Positions 24,970-34,052 are shown, counted from the stretch's first letter. The stretch: 48,972 bases of DNA from an uncultured Lachnospiraceae bacterium (GCA_948470755.1 CAOKPU010000017.1:1-48972), one strand, 5' to 3'. The notes: generated by a model not told the origin, from the sequence alone. Numbers and translations: made by a program.

Positions 24970-25239
24970 CTATCTGATATATATACTGAAATCCGACCAG
25001 AGCCTGGTCATAAACTCTGTCATCCCATTCATCATCCAATGTCCTAAAAGTATTATGGATAAGAAAACACAAATGATCTTAGGCACAAACGTAAGCGTCT
25101 GTTCCTGAATGGAAGTAACTGTCTGGAAAATACTGATCAAAAGCCCTACTACTAATGATACAAGCAGTATCGGGGCCGCTGTTTTAATAATCAAATACAG
25201 CGCTTCACTTGCAACTGCAGTCACGTCATCAATAGACAT
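24970..25239 (-). CDS. fliQ: Flagellar export gate protein FliQ
   Basis: FliQ is a small two-helix subunit of the export gate. The 89-residue product begins MSIDDVTAVASEALYLII and contains the motif SIFQTVTSIQEQTLTFVPKI between its helices. I chose the ATG at 25239 behind GGAGGAAAAAT; an ATG 15 bp upstream overlaps that ribosome site. The length equals the family norm. Confidence 0.96.
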   Translation of the reverse strand: MSIDDVTAVASEALYLIIKTAAPILLVSLVVGLLISIFQTVTSIQEQTLTFVPKIICVFLSIILLGHWMMNGMTEFMTRLWSDFSIYIR

Positions 25240-25278
25240 ATTTTTCCTCCCCATAATTTAAGAGCCTTGGCATGTCCA

Positions 25279-26148
25279 TTAATAAAATGTCTTTACAAGG
25301 CTTCCTATAATCAGGTTCCATCCGTCCGCCATTACAAACAATAAGATTTTAAACGGCATGGAAATCGTTGTAGGCGGCAGCATCATCATACCCATGCTCA
25401 TCAGGGTAGATGCAATTACCATATCGATAACAATAAACGGAATATATATGAAAAATCCAATAATAAAAGCATTCCGCAATTCACTTATGATAAAACTGGG
25501 GATCAGCACGCTGCTCGGTATGCTTTCCAGATCCCCTTCCCATTCTGTACCGCTTATCTCCAAAAATAAGCGGACATCCTTTTTCTGGGTCTGTCCATAC
25601 ATAAATTCCCTAAAAGGTTCCATGCCCACCTTCAAAGCCTCTTCCTGATCAATCTCCCCTGCTTCAAAAGGAAGCACTGCATTTTCATAAACAGACGAAA
25701 GCGTCGGCTGCATGATAAAAAAAGTTAAAAACAAAGCTAACCCAATCATTACCTGATTGGGAGGCGCTGTTTGGGTATTCAAAGCCGCCCTCGTAAAATG
25801 CAGGACAATGATGATCCTGGTAAACGAGGTAAGCATAATAATCAATATCGGCGCTAATGCAATCAGCGTCAATGTAATCAATATCCTCAGCGTACCATGA
25901 ATCTGCCCGTTGCCATCATTATACGTTATTGCAAAAGTGTTGCCAATATTCAGTTCTCCTAATTCTTCCTGCGATTCCGCTTCGCCCGGCTCGCGCAAAA
26001 CTGTCCTTTCATCCGTTGTACCAGTGAGGTTGGACTCCCTTTCCGATGCATATACAGGAATAGGACAGTATATATACAACAATATGCCTACCGAAAACAG
26101 CAGGCATATCATCCTCATTACTTTCTTTCCGGAAAAATGTCTTTTCAT
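25279..26148 (-). CDS. fliP: Flagellar export gate protein FliP
   Basis: FliP forms the pentameric core of the export gate. The 289-residue product has a cleavable-looking signal peptide (MKRHFSGKKVMRMICLLF..., about 1-34), a short acidic periplasm-side segment, and the FliP signature regions (SFTRIIIVLHFTRAALNTQTAPPNQV; FIISELRNAFIIGFFIYIPFIVIDMVIAS). The extra 30 acidic residues after the signal are lineage-variable. It lies between fliO and fliQ in the canonical order. Confidence 0.96.
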   Translation of the reverse strand: MKRHFSGKKVMRMICLLFSVGILLYIYCPIPVYASERESNLTGTTDERTVLREPGEAESQEELGELNIGNTFAITYNDGNGQIHGTLRILITLTLIALAPILIIMLTSFTRIIIVLHFTRAALNTQTAPPNQVMIGLALFLTFFIMQPTLSSVYENAVLPFEAGEIDQEEALKVGMEPFREFMYGQTQKKDVRLFLEISGTEWEGDLESIPSSVLIPSFIISELRNAFIIGFFIYIPFIVIDMVIASTLMSMGMMMLPPTTISMPFKILLFVMADGWNLIIGSLVKTFY

Positions 26149-26157
26149 ATATCTTGC

Positions 26158-26532
26158 CTATTCTTCATTCTTATGGTTTTTGTCCAAAATTTTCGCTTTT
26201 TCAAAAATTTTCCTAAAATCTGGCATAGAATCCACCGGTTTATCCGGCAAATGAATCTGACCAGCGGGTAATTCTGTAAGCATCGTTACTGTATCCTTAC
26301 ATATTGCTACCGCCAGATACTTCTCTCCGGTCCTAATTATTTGAATATACTTATTTGCAGTCAGGCGGTATGTCTCGATTACCTCTATATTCGCCCCGTC
26401 GCTTCTGCCTCCCTGAAAATTCGCAATCCACTTTGTAGCAATCCATGTAACAATCAATACAAATATAAAGATAAGCAACACTGTACAAAACTGCAAAACA
26501 GAATTCACGCTATTGGATACAGTAAGCAACAT
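26158..26532 (-). CDS. fliO: Flagellar biosynthesis protein FliO
   Basis: FliO assists assembly of FliP. The 124-residue product has one membrane helix (about 16-35) followed by a soluble domain with the family pattern NIEVIETYRLTANKYIQIIRTGEKYLAVAI. FliO is poorly conserved, so the name rests on this pattern, topology and position before fliP. It follows cheY by 1 bp. Confidence 0.88.
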   Translation of the reverse strand: MLLTVSNSVNSVLQFCTVLLIFIFVLIVTWIATKWIANFQGGRSDGANIEVIETYRLTANKYIQIIRTGEKYLAVAICKDTVTMLTELPAGQIHLPDKPVDSMPDFRKIFEKAKILDKNHKNEE

Positions 26533-26533
26533 C

Positions 26534-26896
26534 TTACCCTACTACCTTTTTCACTGCTTCCAATACACGGTCTGCCTGAAAAGGCTTTACAATAAAATCT
26601 TTTGCCCCTGCCTGAATGGATTCGATAACCATAGCCTGCTGTCCCATCGCTGAACACATGATCACAAGCGCAGACGGATTTGCTTCTTTAATTTTCTTTA
26701 ACGCCTGAATGCCATCCATCTCAGGCATTGTAATATCCATAAGCACAAGGTCAGGATGCAGTTCATTATATTTTTCTACTGCCTTTGCCCCATTTTCAGC
26801 CTCTCCAGCAACATTATATCCGTTTTTTGTCAGGATATCCTTAATCATCATACGCATAAATGCCGCATCATCGCAAATTAAAATATTTTTTGCCAT
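26534..26896 (-). CDS. cheY: Chemotaxis response regulator CheY
   Basis: CheY is the diffusible response regulator that binds the flagellar switch when phosphorylated. The 120-residue product is a single receiver domain: acidic pair D9/D10, phospho-acceptor Asp54 (LMDITMPEMDG), Ser82 and Lys104 (VKPF). It lies between fliY and fliO, the B. subtilis position, which supports CheY over other receivers. GGAGAAAG precedes the ATG. Confidence 0.96.
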   Translation of the reverse strand: MAKNILICDDAAFMRMMIKDILTKNGYNVAGEAENGAKAVEKYNELHPDLVLMDITMPEMDGIQALKKIKEANPSALVIMCSAMGQQAMVIESIQAGAKDFIVKPFQADRVLEAVKKVVG

Positions 26897-26919
26897 TTCT
26901 CTTTCTCCTATTTCCTCTT

Positions 26920-28152
26920 TTATTTAATAATTTCAGTTACACGGATACCAAAACTTTCTTCAATTACTACTACTTCACCTTTTGCCACAAATTTGCCGTT
27001 TACCAGAACATCTATTGGTTCTCCTGCAATTTTATCAAGTTCTATAATTGTACCGGGTGCAAAATCCAAAATTTCTGAAATTGATTTGCTCGTTCTTCCC
27101 AATTCAACTGTAACTTCTAACGGTACATCCATAATGAGCCCTATATTCTCATTACTTTGTATCCCACTGTAATCTGCTGAAAAATTCTGGAATTGTGCCG
27201 GCTGAACATTCATATTCTGCATATTCATCTGCGGCATCCCCATTTGGGGCATTGCCATTTGAGGCATCATCTGAGGCATCGCCATTTGAGGCATCCCCAT
27301 CTGCGGCATCGCCATCTGTGACATATCCATTTGAGGCGGCGCCTGCTGCATCATAGGCTGCTCCGCAGCCGGCATAGGAGCTGGGGCTGGAGCCGGGGCC
27401 GGTTCCGGAACCGGTTCAGGAGCTGATTCCCCGATTCCCAATTGGTTGTTCATGAAAGCATCATACAAGCCCTTAGCAAAATCAACCGGATAGATCTGCA
27501 TAATCGTACTATCCACCAGATCCCCGATCTGCATACGGAAAGATATCTTCACAAAAGTCCCCTTTAAAAAGGAAGCAATATCCTCGCCCGACTCGAAATC
27601 ATTTAAATCAATCAAACTTGCATCCGGGGGGCTGATATCAATCATCTTACCCAACATCGTGGAAAGAGAAGTTGCCGCCGAACCCATCATCTGATTCATG
27701 GCCTCTGAAATTGCGCTTAAATGCAATTCTCCCAGTTCCCCATCTGTATTCGTACCATCACCGCCCATCATAAGATCGGTGATAATCTTCACATCATGTT
27801 CCTTTAATACAAGTATATTAGACCCTTCCAGCCCTGCCGTATACTTAATCTGAATGAATACGCACGGCCTTTCATATGCGTCCAATACGCCTGACCAGTT
27901 TGTCAGATCAACGGTCGGCGTTGTAATATTTACTTTACGGTTCACAAGGGAAAATAACGTAGTGGCTGAAGAACCCATGCTTATATTAGCTACTTCACCA
28001 ATCGCGTCCTTTTCCACATCGGAAAGAAGATCTTCATCAATCTCCCCGGATTCGCCGCCTGATGACGTTTCCATATCATCATCGCCTTCGTCGGACAAAT
28101 CCATCCCGTTCAATAATGCATTTATTTCATCTTGCGATAACATTCCGTCCAT
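26920..28152 (-). CDS. fliY: Flagellar motor switch phosphatase FliY (FliN fused to CheC-like domain)
   Basis: FliY is a switch-ring protein that also dephosphorylates CheY-P. The 410-residue product has an N-terminal CheY-P-binding peptide (MLSQDEINALL) and a CheC-like domain (about 45-235) with both E-x-x-N phosphatase motifs (E53/N56, E150/N153). A long Pro/Met-rich linker (about 242-320) and a C-terminal FliN/SpoA domain (about 338-408) follow. The linker contains seven MPQM units. The start is 1 bp after the fliM stop. The C-terminal part could equally be called FliN; no separate fliN is present. Confidence 0.96.
   Translation of the reverse strand: MDGMLSQDEINALLNGMDLSDEGDDDMETSSGGESGEIDEDLLSDVEKDAIGEVANISMGSSATTLFSLVNRKVNITTPTVDLTNWSGVLDAYERPCVFIQIKYTAGLEGSNILVLKEHDVKIITDLMMGGDGTNTDGELGELHLSAISEAMNQMMGSAATSLSTMLGKMIDISPPDASLIDLNDFESGEDIASFLKGTFVKISFRMQIGDLVDSTIMQIYPVDFAKGLYDAFMNNQLGIGESAPEPVPEPAPAPAPAPMPAAEQPMMQQAPPQMDMSQMAMPQMGMPQMAMPQMMPQMAMPQMGMPQMNMQNMNVQPAQFQNFSADYSGIQSNENIGLIMDVPLEVTVELGRTSKSISEILDFAPGTIIELDKIAGEPIDVLVNGKFVAKGEVVVIEESFGIRVTEIIK
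27223..27309 (-). repeat. 15-bp in-frame repeat encoding the FliY MPQM linker
   Basis: Residues 282-310 of FliY are built from five-residue units MPQM(A/G/N), with one four-residue unit, from degenerate 15-bp DNA repeats. The frame is kept throughout. Such a segment is prone to length change between strains. Confidence 0.8.
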
Positions 28153-28153
28153 A

Positions 28154-29134
28154 CTACTCCCCCTCTCTGATTACCGAGGTCACTCTTACAGCATACTTAT
28201 CTTTGCTCGACCCCGGCAACGCGGTGAATTTCTTTAGATTTCCGACATAAATATTCAGTTCACTGTCTACGCCCTTATCCAGCCGGATAATATCGCCCGG
28301 CTGCAGATTCACGAAGTCATTGACCGAAACACTGCTTTTCCCCAAAACAGCCTTCACAGGGATACTCACCCTTCTAATCAGTGATTCGATATATTCTTCG
28401 TAGTTCTCACTGCTCTTTGCCTGCATTGTTGAATACCAGAACTTCGTATTCAATTTATCTATAATATCCTCCAAAGTAAAGAAAGGAAGACATATATTCA
28501 TAAGGCCCTCAACTTCACCTATCTTTACATTCAAGGTGACAATCGCTATCATATCGCTGGGAGCAATCATCTGCGCAAACTGGGAATTCGTTTCGATCCT
28601 CTCCATCATAGGGGATATATCCAATACATTTTTCCATGGCTCCCTCATCATCTGCATACATATTATCATCAGCTTTTCTAAAATAGCCATCTCAATTTCG
28701 GAAAATTCCCTGTTCTTTTCCAAAGGGACCCCCTGGCCTCCCAGCATCCTGTCAATCATGGAAAACCCAAGATTGCAGGACATATCTATAATAATGTTCC
28801 CGGGTAAAGGATTAAAATTTATAATCCCTAAAATAACCGGATTTGACAACGCATTGGAAAATTCCGAAAAAGTAACCGTTTCCGAACTTGCCACGCTAAT
28901 CTGTATATTCTTCCTCAGATAAACTGCCAAATTTGTAGATACCAGCCTGCCATAATGTTCATATATGATTTCGAGAGTCCTCAAATGTTCCTTTGAAAAC
29001 TTTGCAGGACGTTTAAAATCATAATTTTTAACATGCTTCTCTTCTTTTTTCTGAGTATCATCTACTTCTAGTTCGCCCGTACTAAGCGCAGCCAGCAAAC
29101 TGTCTATTTCGCTTTGTGACAGTACCTCACCCAC
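28154..29134 (-). CDS. fliM: Flagellar motor switch protein FliM
   Basis: FliM forms the C-ring wall and binds CheY-P. The 326-residue product has the N-terminal CheY-P-binding peptide LSQSEIDSLLAAL (about 5-17), a middle domain (about 40-225; NPLPGNIIIDMSCNLGFSMIDRMLGG) and a C-terminal SpoA domain (about 245-322). The start is GTG at 29134, 8 bp after GGAGGTGACTTGA; no nearby ATG gives the full N-terminal peptide. It is closely linked to fliY. Confidence 0.96.
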   Translation of the reverse strand: MGEVLSQSEIDSLLAALSTGELEVDDTQKKEEKHVKNYDFKRPAKFSKEHLRTLEIIYEHYGRLVSTNLAVYLRKNIQISVASSETVTFSEFSNALSNPVILGIINFNPLPGNIIIDMSCNLGFSMIDRMLGGQGVPLEKNREFSEIEMAILEKLMIICMQMMREPWKNVLDISPMMERIETNSQFAQMIAPSDMIAIVTLNVKIGEVEGLMNICLPFFTLEDIIDKLNTKFWYSTMQAKSSENYEEYIESLIRRVSIPVKAVLGKSSVSVNDFVNLQPGDIIRLDKGVDSELNIYVGNLKKFTALPGSSKDKYAVRVTSVIREGE

Positions 29135-29169
29135 TCAAGTCACCTCCTGCCTATTCATTTAATAGGAGA

Positions 29170-29688
29170 TTATTGGTATTTAATGTCACTAAAGGAAACG
29201 CGGAATATAAACTGCGAATCATACATTGACTGGACACGCCTTAATATTTCGGCTTTTGCTTCCTCTTCACCGTTTCCGCCCTTTAACTCATCCATTTTAT
29301 AGCCGCCAATCACTTCAAAGATCACTTCCGTGAGCAAAGACTTCTTCGCATCCATACTCTCTGCACTGCCAAAAGATTTATAACCTTTATCCTCCATATT
29401 CATGGAAAAAGCAACGCCAAGCAGGCACCAATGGGAACTGCCGTCATCGCTTGGCTGCAGTTCAATTGTCAGATCGGTAATATTATACACATCCGTCTGA
29501 TCCATGGGAACGGTTATGACTTCCCCGTCTTCCCCACGGATCTCCAATTTTAAAACCGAAGCAATATCCGTCACTAACTGCGTTGTCTTTTTTGACGCCC
29601 CGACCACGCTGAACATCATAATAGATGTCAATACGATATTTACAATCAGCAATGCAAGTATCAATATAGACAATATGTTTTTCTTCAT
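29170..29688 (-). CDS. fliL: Flagellar basal body-associated protein FliL
   Basis: FliL associates with the stator and basal body. The 172-residue product has one N-terminal membrane helix (about 7-29) and an extracytoplasmic domain with the family-like pattern FRVSFSDIKYQ at the end. The level of conservation is low, so the call also uses its position between motB and fliM. AGGATAATT precedes the ATG. Confidence 0.9.
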   Translation of the reverse strand: MKKNILSILILALLIVNIVLTSIMMFSVVGASKKTTQLVTDIASVLKLEIRGEDGEVITVPMDQTDVYNITDLTIELQPSDDGSSHWCLLGVAFSMNMEDKGYKSFGSAESMDAKKSLLTEVIFEVIGGYKMDELKGGNGEEEAKAEILRRVQSMYDSQFIFRVSFSDIKYQ

Positions 29689-29709
29689 GTGAATTATCCT
29701 CCCGCTCTT

Positions 29710-30516
29710 TTAATAGGAACTTAACGAGTTATAAATGCGGATCTCTACCCTTCTGTTCATCGCCCGGCCTTCCGGCGTGGAATTATCCGCTATCGGCATA
29801 TACTCGCCTCTCCCTGCATGTTTCATCATTGACGGATCCAGGTTCGTATTCTCTATCAGATAATTAAATACTGAAAGGGACCTGCCTCCGCTCAATTCAT
29901 CATTATTGGAATATTTAGACCCTGACATTGGCACATTATCCGTATGCCCTTCGATTTCAATCGTACTTTCCGAATATCTCTCCAACATAACGCCTATCTT
30001 ATCTAATACAGGCAAAGATTCCTCTTTCAATACCGCGCTTCCCGAGTCAAATAGCAACGACCCTTGCAGCGTAAGCTGTACATATTGGGATGTAATGTCG
30101 ATATCGATCACTCCATCCAGGCTTTCTTCTTCTATAGCCTCTTCCACCTTTTCCGCCAATTCTTCAGACTCTTCAATCTTCGCCTGTTCAATCTGGGCTT
30201 CTGCCTCCGCCAATGTCTCCGGGACAATATCGCCGTCCGAAGCCTTTCCCGTGCTGTTCATATATTGATCCAGTTCGTTCAACTGGCTTACGCCATTGCT
30301 TATCAGAATACCATCCCCAATTGCGGAAGCCCCTGCCGTAAATATACTGAAACTTTGGGCAAAAGATGCGGCAACCTGTTCAAATTTCTGCGCGTCTACT
30401 GTAGACATGGAAAACAGCAGAACGAAAAAGCACAACAGAAGATTCATCAGGTCGGCAAAAGTATTCATCCACGCTGCGCCTGGCTTCGGCGGATCTTCCC
30501 TCTTTTTCCTAGCCAA
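29710..30516 (-). CDS. motB: Flagellar motor stator protein MotB
   Basis: MotB carries the proton- or ion-binding Asp of the stator and anchors it to peptidoglycan. The 268-residue product begins MARKKREDPPKPG, then a membrane helix with Asp22 (WMNTFADLMNLLLCFFVLLF), a plug and linker region, and an OmpA-like domain (TIEIEGHTDNVP, GRGEYMPIADNSTPEGRAMNRRVEI). I set the start at TTG 30516: GGAGGT lies 7 bp upstream and the protein then matches the usual MARKK opening; a GTG three codons upstream overlaps that site. It overlaps the motA end by 8 bp. Confidence 0.95.
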   Translation of the reverse strand: MARKKREDPPKPGAAWMNTFADLMNLLLCFFVLLFSMSTVDAQKFEQVAASFAQSFSIFTAGASAIGDGILISNGVSQLNELDQYMNSTGKASDGDIVPETLAEAEAQIEQAKIEESEELAEKVEEAIEEESLDGVIDIDITSQYVQLTLQGSLLFDSGSAVLKEESLPVLDKIGVMLERYSESTIEIEGHTDNVPMSGSKYSNNDELSGGRSLSVFNYLIENTNLDPSMMKHAGRGEYMPIADNSTPEGRAMNRRVEIRIYNSLSSY

Positions 30517-31306
30517 CCTCTTCACCTCCGCCTTCTTCTTGCTGTGTTGCCCTATCCTTCGGTGATAAGAACGATTTTAATTTTTCCTCTATAACGCGGG
30601 GGTTTTCCCCTGCCTGAATGGAAAGAAGCCCTTCTATCATAATTTCTTTAACCATTACTTCTTCCCCGTTATTTTCCTTTAATTTACTTGACACCGGCGC
30701 ACATAACCAGTTTGCAAGCAACGACCCGTACAATGTAGTAATCAGGGCGACCGCCATGTTCGGCCCGATAGCCGAAGGGTCATCCATTTTATTCAACATG
30801 TTGACAAGTCCAACCAGCGTACCAATCATACCCCATGCAGGACCCATGGAACCAAGCGTATCCCAAAATCCGATTTTAGCCTTATGCCTGCCTTCAATGC
30901 TGACCAGTTCCGTCTCCATAATGGCACGGACTAATTCCGGATCCGTTCCGTCCACGATAAGCAATATGCCCTTTTTCAGGAAATCATCATCCAGATCCGC
31001 CGCCGCTTCTTCCAAAGAAAGAAGGCCTTCCTTACGGGCAATATTGGATAATTCAATAATTTTCGTAATCATCTGCGGCGTATTTATCGTCGGCGTTTTA
31101 AAAATCAGCTTAATGCTGCCAAGCCCTTCCTTAAAATTCTGCAGGGAATAAGACGCCAAAACGCAGAACAAAGATCCCCCAAATGTAATAAATATAGAAG
31201 GATAATCCACGAAATCACCAAGCGCGCCTAAACCGCCACTGGAAAAAATACCAAATATAAATACAACTCCACACAATGCTAAACCTAAAATTGATGCTAT
31301 ATCCAC
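30509..31306 (-). CDS. motA: Flagellar motor stator protein MotA
   Basis: MotA forms the pentamer around MotB and drives the rotor. The 265-residue product has four membrane helices and the cytoplasmic loop. The conserved GSMGPAWGMIGTLVGLVNML precedes helix 3, and charged residues that contact FliG lie in the loop. The start codon is GTG with a weak upstream site. It follows flbD by 23 bp. Placement of motAB inside fla/che, between flbD and fliL, differs from B. subtilis. Confidence 0.96.
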   Translation of the reverse strand: MDIASILGLALCGVVFIFGIFSSGGLGALGDFVDYPSIFITFGGSLFCVLASYSLQNFKEGLGSIKLIFKTPTINTPQMITKIIELSNIARKEGLLSLEEAAADLDDDFLKKGILLIVDGTDPELVRAIMETELVSIEGRHKAKIGFWDTLGSMGPAWGMIGTLVGLVNMLNKMDDPSAIGPNMAVALITTLYGSLLANWLCAPVSSKLKENNGEEVMVKEIMIEGLLSIQAGENPRVIEEKLKSFLSPKDRATQQEEGGGEEVG

Positions 31307-31329
31307 GAATCTTCACCCACATTTCTGCG

Positions 31330-31515
31330 TCAATCCGCAAAAATATCCTTTCTATACGATTTTACTAGATTTTTCACTTCTTGTCTACTTTCTTTTACAA
31401 TTATTTTGCGTCCTGTAGTGAATGAAATGACCGTGTCCGGAGTCTCCTCCACCAATTCCATTAAATCCGGGTTGATTAGCACCTTCACCCCGTTTATCTT
31501 CGTTACTTCAATCAT
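31330..31515 (-). CDS. flbD: FlbD/SwrD family flagellar protein
   Basis: The 61-residue product matches the small FlbD family: MIEVTKINGVKVLINPDLME, then an ISFTTGRKIIVKES segment and a basic tail. In B. subtilis the homologue SwrD, in the same place after flgE, raises motor torque. Here motAB follow directly, which fits a stator-related role. GAGGGAGAG precedes the ATG. Confidence 0.92.
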   Translation of the reverse strand: MIEVTKINGVKVLINPDLMELVEETPDTVISFTTGRKIIVKESRQEVKNLVKSYRKDIFAD

Positions 31516-31603
31516 CTTATACTCTCCCTCGTAACAAGATCTCCCTGAATAACTTACGCCCCATATACCATTATTATTTTATAAAAGACTCTTCAAAACA
31601 GAA

Positions 31604-31627
31604 GGGGAACCGTTTTATCAGTTCCCC
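31604..31627 (-). other. Stem-loop upstream of flbD
   Basis: A 7-bp stem (GGGGAAC with GTTCCCC) lies in the 174-bp gap between flgE and flbD. On the minus strand it is followed by TTCTGTTTTG, not a proper T-run, so it would be a weak terminator or an mRNA end protector. A -10-like TATAAT lies just upstream near 31650. Confidence 0.45.
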
Positions 31628-31653
31628 ATTCAGTTGTAGTCTTTCCATTATAT

Positions 31654-31679
31654 GTTACAGCAAAATCCTAAACTGTAAC
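31654..31679 (-). other. Stem-loop directly after flgE
   Basis: GTTACAG and CTGTAAC form a perfect 7-bp stem with a 12-base loop, 10 bp after the flgE stop. There is no T-run. With the second hairpin downstream it may separate the flgE and flbD-motAB parts of the transcript. Confidence 0.45.
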
Positions 31680-31689
31680 CATTATATTA

Positions 31690-33498
31690 CTAACGCTTCA
31701 AGTTTGTCAATTCCTCCAGCATGGTATCGGAAACGGTTATGATACGGCTGTTTGCCTGGAACCCTCTCTGAGTGGTGATCATTTCCGTAAACTCCTGTGA
31801 TAAATCTACGTTACTCATCTCCAGGACGCCTGACTGCATTTTTCCTCCCCCTTCGGTAACATCCTTGCCGGTCCCGTCAAACTCGCCGGAGTTGTTCGTT
31901 GCCGTATAAAGGTTATCCCCTACTTTTTCCAATCCGGAAGGGTTCGCAAAAGCTGCCGTGGCGATCTGCCCAAGGCATCTGCTCATCCCATTGTCATAGG
32001 CTGCCGTAATCACTCCTGATTGGTCTACGGAAATGGATATCATCTCTCCTGGCGGCCGCCCTGCCCCAAGGCCTTCGCTGGTGCCTTTTGCCGAACTGAT
32101 CGTACTAGACCCATTGTTGTTCACATTTGAACAAGTAGAAAAATCCATAGAAATATTGTTAAACGTTTGAGCGTCCGCAGCAGCCAATCCCAAAGTAATC
32201 AATCCTTGCCCGCTTCCCGCGATGCTGACAAACTTACCGGTACCTGGATTAAATCTTAGGCTGGCCGCTTTGTTTACATCCTTTTTCGTCACCGTAATAG
32301 AACCGTCGTTATGGACTTCAATTTCTTTTACCTGCTCTGCAGTGATATCCAGATTATATAATGCCAGCAATCCGTCACGGTCAAGAGGCGCCGTACCCGG
32401 AACCGCCGTAACGCCGGGCGTAAGGTTTACCGGAGTGCCGTTAGCCGGAGTAACCACTACCTGTGTCACCGTAAGCGTCGGATCATTCACCGGCGCATAA
32501 TAGGAAGGGCTTGCATTAGTAGGCTGTACAATGGACAACCCTCCGTCCTCTTCAAACCTGATTTCCGTAAAAGTCGCTGACACTGCCGGATCTATGCCGT
32601 ACTCATCTTGCAGAAGCTGGGTGGGGATCGCTGTCACGGCCTGGTTGATCGGCTGCGTTGAACCGTCTGCAAAAGTCAAAGTCCCCTGCGCTTCCGCCGT
32701 ACCGTTGACCAAAGTATAGGGAATCGCCGTTTCCACCTCCATGGTAGCGCCGAATTCTACCCTGCTCAATATATCATCCCCTAAGGACGCTCCTGTAGAA
32801 TCTTTAATATCGTCCAAAGCAATATAATATTCCCCATTGCTGTTGGTTGCATGAATACTGAACTTAGCCGTATAAAGATAACCTGCATTATCATAGAACT
32901 CGAAGTTCATAATCCTTCCGGAGGAACTATGGACATTTTTGTCATTCCTATCCACGATACCTGTCACTCTGGCATCAGTAGTCCCTGTCGGATCATATTT
33001 CATAACACTATCGCTCATAATCTGCAGAGCTGTTACGGAATCCGGCTTCGGTTTTCCGGTTTCCTCATCTACCTTCCACCCCATAACCGTATATCCCGTA
33101 CTCGTCATGGCAAGGTTTCCCGCCCCGTCTATATAGAAAGAACCATCCCTGGTAAATAAATTTTCGCTGCCGTTGCTGACAACAAAGAAATTATCCCCGG
33201 AAATCATAATATCAAACGGGTTGTTTGTTGTCTGGGCCGACCCCTGCTGTGCGATTGCCGTATTGATTGCCCCGGTTGTAACGCCAAGACCAATCTGCCT
33301 TGCATTGATACCGCCTAATCCGGTTTGCGCGTTCGCCCCGGATGCCGACTGCGTTGTCTGGTACATCAAATCACGGAATGTAACAGACTGTGATTTGTAC
33401 CCGGTTGTGTTGACATTGGCAATATTATTACCAATAACATCCATCTTTGTCTGGTGCGTCCGAAGACCCGCTACACCAGAGAAAAGTGATCTCATCAT
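31690..33498 (-). CDS. flgE: Flagellar hook protein FlgE
   Basis: FlgE builds the hook. The 602-residue product has the N-terminal rod/hook motif (MDVIGNNIANVNTTGYKSQSVTFRDL) and the C-terminal motif (LEMSNVDLSQEFTEMITTQRGFQANSRIITVSDTMLEELTNL). The long central domains (about 150-480) are rich in Thr, Val and Asp. The hook protein is longer than the roughly 260-400 residues of many FlgE proteins, as in some Clostridia. AGGAGG precedes the double ATG. Confidence 0.96.
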   Translation of the reverse strand: MMRSLFSGVAGLRTHQTKMDVIGNNIANVNTTGYKSQSVTFRDLMYQTTQSASGANAQTGLGGINARQIGLGVTTGAINTAIAQQGSAQTTNNPFDIMISGDNFFVVSNGSENLFTRDGSFYIDGAGNLAMTSTGYTVMGWKVDEETGKPKPDSVTALQIMSDSVMKYDPTGTTDARVTGIVDRNDKNVHSSSGRIMNFEFYDNAGYLYTAKFSIHATNSNGEYYIALDDIKDSTGASLGDDILSRVEFGATMEVETAIPYTLVNGTAEAQGTLTFADGSTQPINQAVTAIPTQLLQDEYGIDPAVSATFTEIRFEEDGGLSIVQPTNASPSYYAPVNDPTLTVTQVVVTPANGTPVNLTPGVTAVPGTAPLDRDGLLALYNLDITAEQVKEIEVHNDGSITVTKKDVNKAASLRFNPGTGKFVSIAGSGQGLITLGLAAADAQTFNNISMDFSTCSNVNNNGSSTISSAKGTSEGLGAGRPPGEMISISVDQSGVITAAYDNGMSRCLGQIATAAFANPSGLEKVGDNLYTATNNSGEFDGTGKDVTEGGGKMQSGVLEMSNVDLSQEFTEMITTQRGFQANSRIITVSDTMLEELTNLKR

Positions 33499-33557
33499 AA
33501 TTCATTGACCTCCTACCTTTTTACCTTCACCGCTTCCACGGTCAAGATGCCGCTTTC

Positions 33558-33583
33558 CTGCCCCTTCTGTCATTCCGGGGCAG
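33558..33583 (-). other. Stem-loop between the flg operon protein and flgE
   Basis: CTGCCCC and GGGGCAG form a perfect 7-bp GC-rich stem with a 12-base loop in the 106-bp gap. No T-run follows. It may act on mRNA stability upstream of the highly needed flgE. Confidence 0.4.
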
Positions 33584-33604
33584 CCGCCTCCTAATCAGGT
33601 CCAG

Positions 33605-34012
33605 CTAAATAATAATAGCGCCATCTATATTGGTAAATATATTTTCATCCGCTTCTGTCTGGTTCATGGCCGTCACTACCGTGTGATTCGGTATATTGAC
33701 GATAAACGCCAATTGATCCACAAGAACTAATGATTCATTAATCCCTTTCGCGCCCGCTTTCATGGTCCCTTCCTGCAAACGTTCCATCTGATTATCCGTA
33801 AGTTCTATATTCCTCTCGGCCAGACGGTTTGCCGCATGTTTGGAAAATCTCACTCCCGCAGGTTTTTCCGCATTTTCCGCAGTTTTGTTCAAAATATCCT
33901 GAAAGCGAAGGCTTCTTCCCACATCCGTGTTTTCTTTGCCCTGCTTTGACTGCGTAAAATATTTTGCCTGCAACTGCTCTATGGAAAGGAACTGATTATT
34001 TTGAATCTTCAT
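33605..34012 (-). CDS. Flagellar operon protein, TIGR02530 type
   Basis: The 135-residue product fits the small conserved flagellar operon protein family found between flgD and flgE in Firmicutes. The core is FSKHAANRLAERNIELTDNQMERLQEGTMKAGAKGINESLVLVDQ, followed by a hydrophobic segment ending in NIPNHTVVTAMNQ. AAGGAGGAG lies before the ATG at 34012; longer frames run into flgD and are not credible. The exact function is unknown; position suggests hook assembly. Confidence 0.88.
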   Translation of the reverse strand: MKIQNNQFLSIEQLQAKYFTQSKQGKENTDVGRSLRFQDILNKTAENAEKPAGVRFSKHAANRLAERNIELTDNQMERLQEGTMKAGAKGINESLVLVDQLAFIVNIPNHTVVTAMNQTEADENIFTNIDGAIII

Positions 34013-34052
34013 AATCTCCTCCTCCTTGAGAATTCCTTCTCCATTTCCCCAT

